This document shows, in pieces, positions 55,496 to 64,000 of a stretch of DNA of 64,000 nt. The stretch is from Dysidea avara (taxonomy: Eukaryota; Porifera; Demospongiae; Dictyoceratida; Dysideidae). The notes below the pieces were generated by a model. That model worked only from the letters and a program-made list of their open reading frames with translations, made no database searches and was not told the DNA's origin. Each line of letters starts with the position of its first letter. Position 1 is the first letter of the stretch. The stretch covers positions 36,413,933 through 36,477,932 of the forward strand of contig NC_089279.1 of assembly GCF_963678975.1 (NCBI RefSeq), in the 5' to 3' direction. Both the position numbers and the translations under genes were made by a program.

Positions 55496-57747
55496 ATGCA
55501 GCAGCTCATCGCAGCCTTACTAGTGGTCGTTTGTTGTGGCCTGGCTAATGGCGGGTCATGGCATGATAAGTTGTATGGAAACATTAGAACATACCAGGAC
55601 ATTTATCTGCTGCCAGACTTGCCATATGGGTACAGAGGATTGGAGCCGTATATTGACGGGAAGACGTTGCGAGTTCATCACTTAGGACATCACCAAGCCT
55701 ACACTGATAAGATGAACAAGTTGTTAAAGGAATGGCGCCGCGAAGTAAGAGGTGTTGATGACATCACGTGATGTATGTACAGAATGTTTTTACTGCTGAT
55801 TGCACGAATCTTTAAAAAATTTCGTGATGCATGCATGAGTGTGTACACCAGATTTCGTTTCACTGAACAGATTATTGACGTCTGGGACCAAGATTCCTAA
55901 CGTTAACACCTTGTTCCATGAAATGAAGTATTTTGATTCCTTTGTGCACATGCGTCATGCATTTTTAAAGATTCATGCAACACATTTCGTTGCGCATTAC
56001 GTATAATGCACCTTTTACTGTTTGATCATTTGTTTGTTGGAATGTTGCATATTGTGTGCATCCTCAATTGGTTTGTGCTATTATAATGTGTAGGTGTGTA
56101 TGTGATTCTGCACATCAAGTTTTCTTCAAGGAAGCTTTCCTGAGCTAACAGAAGTTACATGTAGGCCACTCCAAATACATTTTCCCATTTGTTGGCCTTG
56201 TCTGTTTGCTGTCACCACTACATACTAGAGCTGAAACGAGTAGCAATTTTTACTATTCGAATAGTTGTGAACAAAACGACCGAATATTCGACTATCCTTA
56301 TACTTTTATTGAATAAGTACTGAAACCCTTAGTTAGGTAGCAAGGTAGCTAAAGCCTAAGTGTTATTTCTACAGCATCTTTTCTAAAATAGAATTTTTAC
56401 AGTATTGGCACATCACTTCATTCACAATCTTAAGTTTCAAGGTTGACTTTTCCATCTGAATACAGTGTACAAAGTAGTGTGTTAATGAATCAAATAGTGT
56501 CATACCAACCGAATAGTCAAATAACCGAATAATTGTTTCAGCACTACTACATACATAACATTTTTCTTTCTATCAAAACAGTTCTTGTTGATATGTTAGT
56601 GTGCTAACGAACTTGCCCAAAAATGAAAGTTCACCACTTTAAGGAGTATGCTTAATTTTTATGCAGTTTATTATCAGACAAATAATGGTATGAAAAGTTA
56701 CCAACCTTATTTGAAATGCCTGCCTATATTCAAGCATGCCTGGATAACAGAAAATTGGTTTGGAGTGTCCGGCAGGATGTAGTGCATGCTGAGTCATATA
56801 TTGTAGTGTGCTCTGCTTCACTAATACTTTAACACACACTTTACTGCTGTAGGAGTCATCAGGTTTGGCTCACAGTTCTATTGTTGAGATACTTCAGAAG
56901 ATACGCATGGTCCCCGAGAGATGGCGTACACCAATTATGAACAATGGAGGAGGCTACGTCAACCACCTCCTCTACTTTGCTACCATGTGTGTCGGAGGGA
57001 AGGGACCCAGTGAGAAGCTAGTGAAGGATATCACCAGATTCTTTGGGTCATTTGATGTCTTCCAGGACCACTTTACCACCCTAGCAACTAACGTATTTGG
57101 ATCAGGCTATGCCTGGTTGTGTGAGGACAAGGATGGCAAGCTACACCTGACGACAACCTCCAATCAGGTAATACCTGTTTGTGACTGCTTGGTGTGTGAC
57201 ATTAAATAGACATAGCAAGAACAAAGATGAATTATTTATGCTACACTAGCTGAGACACCACACACAGGCACACGTTGTTGAACCATGTAAAGAGGCCTGG
57301 GTTCATCCAGTCAGCATGCTAGCTCTAGAAATCTTCATATGCGATTTTTACGTGTGTCAATCAGTATCATTTGCCATTACATTTGAAGCTTGATTTTATG
57401 TAACTCACGAAAGATTATTTCTGCAATTCTGGGTTATATACACCCACTCCAATACTCAGTACCATACTCAATCATTTTAAATAGGAAATAATTGTTGCCT
57501 AGCTAGATATATACACTTTGTCTGTTCAATAATACATATCTTACACCCCTTACAGGACACGCCCCTATCACAAGGTCTCAACCCGTTACTAGTGATTGAT
57601 TTGTGGGAACACTCCTACTACCTGGAACACCAGAACAAAAGAGCTGACTACATCAACAACTGGTGGAATGTGGTGTGTTGGGATGAAGTGGATGAGCTGA
57701 GGTCATTTTGGTCCTCTCCTATGGACACCCCCCACAGTGAACTGTAG
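55496..57747 (+). CDS. Secreted Mn/Fe-type superoxide dismutase
   Basis: Three exons (55496-55744, 56853-57167, 57556-57747) give 251 residues. The enzyme converts superoxide to oxygen and hydrogen peroxide. Residues 1-20 are a classic signal peptide ([17 protein letters not shown]), where animal MnSODs usually carry a mitochondrial targeting peptide. The mature part starts with [17 protein letters not shown] and has all four expected metal ligands: His in [12 protein letters not shown], His in [11 protein letters not shown], and Asp and His in [18 protein letters not shown]. The second-shell Gln is present (SNQD). The third and last conserved block is [12 protein letters not shown]. The C-terminus continues about 20 residues past the usual end ([13 protein letters not shown]). 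Mn or Fe preference cannot be read reliably. The gene is divergent from the dynein gene and 390 bp upstream of p47. An ATTAAA at about 57849 may be its polyadenylation signal. Confidence 0.93.
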
Positions 57748-58139
57748 GATGTGTTTGTGTATTACTTGGCAAATAATATTTTGGTAATTGTGAAATGTGT
57801 TGAGTATACTGTTGTTGTTGCTGTACAACTACTAGCAGCAGGAAGGGTATTAAAGCTTCTTGACAATTAAATTAACTGGGAAACTGTTGATCCTCCATCA
57901 ACTTGTAACAGGCTTGCACCAGTGCAACCACAACAGCTAGGAATTACTTAAATTTGGTGGACTGCTGCAACGCAAGTTGCTGTCTGTCAGGACCTTCAGT
58001 GCTGGTCACTATAAAGTGGTAATAATAAAGTTACTACCCACAAGCTAAGCCATAGCAGCATAGATGATAGCAGGACCTCAGTGACATCACGTGCTATTTA
58101 CCTTCTGTAACCGATTGTGGATTCTGGTTTTATAAAGCG

Positions 58140-61100
58140 ATGGATAATCAAGAATTGCTTAAACAATTTCGTGACGTGACTGGCGAGTCTGAAGAACGTG
58201 CTAAGTTCTTCCTTGAAGCTTCGGGCTGGAACTTGCAGGTTAGCTGTTTGTACTTCTCCCTCAATTTGTACGTTATTTATCACCACAAATGACCAGCTCG
58301 CTCAGGACACATATTACGAACAAGCTAGTGCACAAGCGGTCCCTGCCGCGAGGTGAGGCTGCTCATTGCAGGTGTATATTGTGTAGTCACGTGTTCCTCC
58401 CCTAGTGGAAACGTAGCCAGTATATCAGACTATGGTTCCCATGACAACAAGAGTGCTGATGAAGGGCAGAACTTCTTTGCAGGAGGATCAGAACACAGGT
58501 GGATGTTGTTACCATGACTACAGTTAATTTACATACCTCACTATATAGTGGCCAGTATATACAGGGACCACCCAGACAAGATGGAGATGATCTGGTGAAG
58601 AACGTGTTCAGTGCTGCCAAACAGTTAGTGCCTTTTGGTCTTGTTTAGCCAGTCCTCTTGTATTTTCATTGTGTTGGGGAAAAGCTGCTTAAAGAACTCA
58701 TAAGGGTACTGGCTACACAAGGCTATGGTACCGGCATGTGGATCATGTGATCTCTTCTCATAGGTTTGGTACAGCAGTGGATGATGAGAACACAGCCTCA
58801 GGGGGAGTGTCATCATTTGGTGGTGCAGGTTAGCTTGGAAGTGTGGCTGCTACTGCTGTAGCATAGTGGGTGTGGCTGCTACTGCAGGGTTCAGGCTAGG
58901 AGATACAGAAGGTCCCAGTGAACAAGTTGCTAAAGGAACACCAGCCTTCAGGCCACCTCCTGAGGTAATATATGTAATGTGTGAGAGTTACAAATTTTAT
59001 TCTCCGAAACTTCTTACAAGAAACTTTGAAGCTTTGTTGATTATGTCATGTTAGATGGGTGTACACCCATGTGGTCTCTTGTAGCTGTAATACAGGCTGT
59101 AATACATGCTGTAATACAGGCTCTAGTACAAACTGAAATTGAACATAACATAAACATCATGATTGTGTCATACTCACAAAAATTTTTCTGCACAAATGTT
59201 TGCAGATTATGTGTTTTCGTGATAGTGACAGTTTTATTGTTAGCATACCATAAATGGTAGAGCAGACCTACAAGACACAATGTATACATAAATTGTTTCA
59301 AAGGGTCAGTATGAGCCTACTGTAGTCAAAGACACTGGTCAACTGCAAGAAGAGGGAAAAGTTTTTTTGTTTTTTTTTGTCTCCTCAGATTCCTAGTGTT
59401 CTGGTATACCCTACCAGGATTCCTTTTAGCCCATACATGTAGTATGTGTTGATAGTTTTTGTGGTAATTATCAACTACAGCTGGCCGTAAAATTTGATTG
59501 TTGTGTGTTAAGTTCCTGAGAGTGGACAATGGCTGGCAACCATGCTAAATGGAATTAGACAGTTTTAGTAAAGTGGATTTCTTTGGTCTGCTTATGTTGA
59601 TGTATTGGCCTACTTGACATGGTCACTATAATGAGGTGGTCTTATTAATGAGGTCATAAAGTACACCTTAGCTATGTTTGGGACCTACTTGACATGGTCA
59701 CTATATGTCTATTTCAGGCACACAAGGTGCTCTACTTCTGGAAGAATGGCTTCTCAATAGATTCTGGTCCACTAAGGGACAGCACCAGTGATGATGATCG
59801 TGAGTTCCTGAAGTCTGTGATGAAAGGGTGAGTAGTGGGTGTGTGGTTATTACATCACATAATCATGACATCCTGCAGGGAGATCCCCCAGGAGCTGATA
59901 AAGGAAGCTAAAGGTGGCAAGGTGGAGCTGACAATGGAAGACAGACGAAGTGAGGATTACAATCCTCCCAAACCAAAACTAGTGGCATTCTCAGGAGAGG
60001 GACGCACACTGGGAAAGTATGCAACTGTGTCTGTGTGGTAGGGTGGTTTAATAATTTGTGATTGATGTGATCAAATGAGGCAGACAAATATTTGCTGGGC
60101 TTAATGAAAAGGAAACAAGTAGATGATAATCAATGATTTCAGTTGTGGAAAGTGGCAGCAAGCATTTAGCATTAGTTAGAATGAGCCAACAAGAATTTAA
60201 CATTTTTAGAGACCCGAGGATGGTGTAGGCATAGATATTCGAGAGAAGGGATAGGCAACTGAGCGCGCGCCGTGTACATCTACCATTGATTGTGGTTGAA
60301 GCACTCCTCGGTATTGATTAAATCCATGCAGACAGGATGGCAGTTTGTGGTTTAGTCGTCTTACAGTTGATTTCAACCACCTTGTGGTATTGTAGTTGAT
60401 ATACAAGACTTTTAATGCTTCTGGCTTCTGTTGTTTAATCGTCTTGGGTGGTTTTCATCGCCATTTACGATTTTGATCATCAATGGGTACCTCCGTTTTT
60501 TGTCTACCTGTTACGAAGAACAGAAGTCTAGTTCCACTGGGGAAATAGTGCTGAAGTCTTCGCAATACTTTGAAGTTTTGCACAGTACCACTGAAAGATG
60601 TTTCTCGCATAACAGCGCTTGTGTTGAAGTTGATAAATCATGGAGTAGTACTTTAAAGAACCGAGATGAGACTGCCAAAGGGCATTAATCAAGCGGAATA
60701 ATAAAATGAAGTACACCATGCAAAACTGTGTTACTTTAGGGTTACTGTGGCATTGTTTGCCAGTCGAAAGTGAACTTACCATGAACACAACAGGTACACA
60801 AAAAAATCGTGTCAACTGAGATTAAAATGATTGATGGCGGCAAAAACTCACAACAAGACTTACAATACGAGTTTGCCTAGTACTTGTAAAACAAAAAGAG
60901 ATTGTCATGAAATACTCCACGCCCGTAGAAAGTAGTCCAGAGCAGAAGACACCATTTTGGCCTCATGAATTCACCAAAGGCGGAGTGTTTCAGGGCGCAC
61001 GCTCGTTTCTAATCCCTGTACTCTAATATCTATGGTGTAGGTGATGCTACCCGCAAACTTAATTACTGAGGCCACAGGCCGAGGTATTTAATTACGGGTA

Positions 61101-62132
61101 GCCAAGCCAGACATTGCCTGAGGGGCTCTAAATACCAATGTTGGCTCATTCTAAGAGAAAATATCCCTGAGCAAAGCAGATAAGGAAAGAGTGATAGAAA
61201 GTGGCGCAAACTGTCTGTGTTAGCATCAAGATTAACTCTTCAAGTTTATTGTGTCAGTGCCACACCGTGATATTGGTATAGTAATGTTTGGATTTACGCC
61301 TAACAGTAAGTGCATTTGTTTTCTGGCTTTGTTGATTTTTGTTTGACTAATGTGCTAAACAACCATGAGCTAGACCACATAAAGAGCAGCTTTTCTATTC
61401 CATTTAATAACCTCAAAAATACTGATAAACAAATTGGGTGTTAAGCAGGTAGTTGAATCTGAGAGAATTTTTCAACTAGCAGATTTACAGGGTTCTACCC
61501 GCACTGGTTGGTAGTAGCCAAAGTTTCACTGCAATTTTATTACTCAGACTGGTACAATTCTTATAATTATTCTTGCTTCAGTCTAGGTCACTACTCAAAT
61601 ATTCCTGGGTAATACTCTGCTCAAATTCATTACATTTTCATGCTATGTGTGAAAATTAACTGATTGTTTCTTGCTCTCCTTGCAGTATTGTTCCTCCATT
61701 GGTTGGTGAGATACCTCCTGCAGTGACTATAGCCCCACCCTCCTCAGTACAAAAGACTGCCGCACCCACTAGTGCCGGTCAACATTTAAATCAAAGTGAG
61801 CCAATTACAAGGCTGCAAGTCAAACTATGTGATGGTAGTCGGTAAGTGATGATGTTATAGATCACATGAGGTCACATGATCCATTACCAGATTGACGGCA
61901 CAGTTTAATCACACCCATACTGTCAAAGACATCAGGATGTATATCAATAAGTGAGTAATGTTACTATATATACATCTTACCATATATAATGATAACCAGG
62001 TCCAGACCAGACCTAGCTGGCAGTAGTTACATACTCAAGACCACATTCCCGAACAGAGAGCTGACTGATGAGACAGAGACTATAGCAGCAGCTAAACTGA
62101 TCAATGCTGTAGTTGTACAACATCCAAAGTGA
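58140..62132 (+). CDS. NSFL1C: p97 cofactor p47 (UBA-SEP-UBX)
   Basis: Eleven exons: 58140-58238, 58297-58352, 58406-58498, 58549-58623, 58764-58828, 58888-58964, 59718-59827, 59879-60016, 61686-61841, 61891-61950 and 62000-62132. They total 963 bp, 320 residues plus stop, all in phase. p47 links the AAA ATPase p97/VCP to ubiquitinated and membrane-fusion substrates (Golgi and ER reassembly). Residues 1 to about 40 are a UBA domain (FRDVTGESEERAKFFLEASG). A linker with FFAGGSEHSG and LVKNVFSAAKQFG follows. The SEP domain starts near residue 123 (HKVLYFWKNGFSIDSGPLRD, then EIPQELIKEA and DRRSEDY). The C-terminal UBX domain starts near residue 240 (ITRLQVKLCDGSRLTAQFN, then TTFPNRELTDE). Vertebrate p47 is about 370 residues, so the linker is somewhat shorter. 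The intron after exon 8 (1.67 kb) carries a TIR element. Confidence 0.94.
60205..61134. mobile_element. TIR element of about 930 bp in p47 intron 8
   Basis: Left end TTTAGAGACCCGAGGATG and right end CATTGCCTGAGGGGCTCTAAA are inverted. Near the right end the block TTAATTACTGAGGCCACAGG matches the short element at 14449-14563. Sequence just outside the right end (AAGAGTGATAGAAAGTG, TCAAGTTTATTGTGTCAG) also matches the flank of that copy. No transposase is found. Confidence 0.72.
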
Positions 62133-62814
62133 TGTGTGTAGTCTCTCCTTGCTGATAATCTAACATGACTATTTGCAATGTATAGCTAGTAGTGAGTATA
62201 GCTGAATGGGTCTTGTGTTGTCCAATGTTGTTGGCACCTATGTGCTCACCATTATCACAGGGGTCAAAACTGGGATTCCCAGAAGCTAGCAAACATTTCA
62301 CTTTTGGTGTTCTGAAAACAGCAAAATGTACTTCTCAAATATCAGTAATGATTACTGAGTTATTGGCACTCTTGATATGACCTATTATGAGCTGACTACA
62401 TGTTTAAATCTTGAGTGTCAAGTGAAGTAGTAAAGACAGGTGTTTCAAAACCTTAGGAGTGTTTAAACTACCATCCCTGGGGTGTTTGTTTACAAGGCTG
62501 TAAAAATTTTCCTTGGGGTATTTTACAACACCATTAAGGGTGTGTTGGATTTTTTAAAAGAATTTTTTGATGGTTTTAGGGGTTCCCACTGATGGGAAAT
62601 TGGAAACAATGGAAACCGGAAAGTTGAAATGATAAAATCATCATATAAATATACCCGAGAGTAAAACTCTTATAGTGACTGCCTCTTAAAGACCACTTCC
62701 ATACAAAGATTACATTGTAATTAGATGGCTAAGGGAGGACCACTTCATGGTCACCATTTATAAAGACCACCCTCTTTGACCTCAAATCCTCATTGTATGG
62801 TTTTACTTCTTAAG
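62133..62814. other. Spacer after p47; no gene seen
   Basis: No exon or clear repeat. It contains several GGGGTGTTT/GGGTGTGTT words (62470-62550) of unclear meaning. Confidence 0.5.
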
Positions 62815-63540
62815 ATCGTTTTTTCCTGATTGTTGGAAAGCTCGTACCATTGTGGCTCCAGTCCAAACAATACTTTACTATCAAATTTTCGTCCTACCTG
62901 TTTTCTCCCAAATATTGGTGTCTGATTAGATAATTGCCTATTCTTATAAGTGCAGTGGAACCTCGATTATCCGAACACCAAATCGACTGCTCAATTAGGG
63001 TATTTTGTCAAAAAGTGTATGCTTTATTAGAGTAGTTGAGCAAAGCTCTGTATATAAATGTATGGATGTTCGATCTTACATACTTTCGATTATCTGAACA
63101 CCCTTTCCCCCCAATTAGTTTGGATAATCGAGGTTCCACTGTACAACTTTTTTTTTTTTAAAAACAGTTTACATGGATATTCCACTCTGGATGCTCTTTT
63201 GCATGTAACAGACTCTGTATACTAAGTGCTGTTGGTAGTGGTCAGTATGTATTATTAGATCTGGCTGAAGCTGCCTGTTGACCATGTTTTACTGCAGAAA
63301 CTACCTCTTATATGGCATGGTGATGCACTGTTTTTGGTATAGAAAAGGACTCAGCAGTTAATTTTCAGGGCTCCTTGTCATCCAGGGGTTATACAAAAGT
63401 TGCATCGAGTCCCACAAGACTCTATGCCAGGACCTTTGCTTTTTTTTCAATCTATGTCAATGAGTTATCTCTTTATCTGACATTAACATGTTTGCTGATT
63501 TGACCTTTGAACTGTGGAGTTGATCATGACCCCTTCAGGC
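62815..63540 (+). mobile_element. LINE reverse transcriptase remnant, interrupted by a MITE
   Basis: FPDCWKARTIVAPVQ near 62825-62870 and RVPQDSMPGPLLF near 63396-63435 (with IYVNELS after it) are degenerate forms of the two classic LINE RT motifs, IPxxWKxAxVxPIxK and GVPQGSxLGPLLF. Frames differ and stops intervene. Between them lies the MITE at 62953-63141. Confidence 0.55.
62953..63141. mobile_element. MITE with CAGTGGAACCTCGATTATCC ends (189 bp)
   Basis: The right end is the exact inverse, GGATAATCGAGGTTCCACTG, followed by TA. The interior carries two copies of the dispersed CTATTAGAG-type motif (GACTGCTCAATTAGGGTATT at about 62980 and TTTATTAGAGTAG at about 63023). It is pogo/Tc1-like by its ends. 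Confidence 0.85.
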
Positions 63541-63641
63541 TGATAATATTATTCAGAATGTTTCTGTTTGATTAGTAGTTAACAAATTGTGACTAGATTT
63601 TTGAAAATCGATCCAAATTGCACATTAGAAGTTTAGAGGTA

Positions 63642-63816
63642 CGGTGGAACCTGTTAATCAGGACTAGTGCTAATAAGGACACTTGAAAATGAGGACACCT
63701 ATGCATGAAATCTGGACATTTGGTAATAGTCCTAAAGTATCCCTTATCATGTAAACTCACCTGGAAAACCAGGACACGACACTTTTGAAGGTGGTCTTAA
63801 TACACAGGTTCCACTG
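63642..63816. mobile_element. MITE with CGGTGGAACCTG ends (175 bp)
   Basis: Left end CGGTGGAACCTGTTAAT and right end ATACACAGGTTCCACTG are inverted, with TA on both sides (640-641 and 817-818 of the 63 kb block). The interior has repeated GGACAC words. It is a member of the same broad end family as 62953-63141. Confidence 0.82.
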
Positions 63817-64000
63817 TAAATTATTTAAGCCATTATAACTTGCCAAGAGAAGTGACAGATTCTTCACTACAAAGCCAGAAGCTGCCATTCAAGCTTGCCA
63901 CACCACCCAGAAAGATGTCTTAAAACCAGCCTCGAGTAGTTGAGGGTCAAAACCAATAGACTGGTAGTGTAGTTATCCACTGGCTGATATGCGACTGATT

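Overview
This window looks like a compact, intron-rich animal genome, most likely a sponge (Porifera, probably a demosponge). The reasons are spliced genes with short GT..AG introns, a complete outer-arm axonemal dynein heavy chain (so motile cilia), a Death-like-fold exon of a kind common in sponges, a local expansion of ARF-like GTPases, and a very high density of small inverted-repeat elements in introns. The organism call is inference; no rRNA or mitochondrial marker is present.

Layout. (1) 1-24 kb, + strand: three tandem paralogues of an ARF-family small GTPase (copy A 895-1958, 5' end outside the window; copy B 2743-10899; copy C 20358-23388) with identical intron positions. All three have lost the catalytic glutamine of the G3 box, and B and C carry an unusual 45-residue C-terminal tail. 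The last intron of copy B holds a decayed Ty3/gypsy-type LTR retrotransposon (5483-9994) with very short 87-88 bp LTRs. Between B and C lie a Death-domain-like exon (15651-16067, - strand) and several MITE-like elements. (2) 24.3-25.3 kb, - strand: an unrecognised 340-residue single-exon protein. (3) 25.5-55.3 kb, - strand: a whole DNAH5/DNAH8-type dynein heavy chain gene. I resolved 54 exons joining into one open frame of 4,625 codons. Its introns hold a 1.4 kb TIR element with an internal giant hairpin, other foldbacks, and CA microsatellites. (4) 55.5-57.7 kb, + strand: a manganese/iron-type superoxide dismutase with a secretory signal peptide, head-to-head with the dynein gene across 170 bp. 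(5) 58.1-62.1 kb, + strand: an 11-exon NSFL1C/p47-type p97 cofactor (UBA-SEP-UBX), 320 residues. (6) 62.1-64 kb: LINE remnants and two MITEs with a shared terminal motif.

The genes do not form an operon or one pathway. The dynein works in the ciliary axoneme, p47 with the p97/VCP ATPase in membrane fusion and protein handling, the SOD outside the cell or in the secretory lumen, and the ARF-like proteins probably on membranes. The most unusual features are the glutamine-less ARF cluster with its tail, the 8-bp duplication in copy C that falls next to an in-frame alternative splice acceptor, the captured coding segment inside a long hairpin in a dynein intron, and a roughly 22-bp motif scattered nearly thirty times in both orientations.
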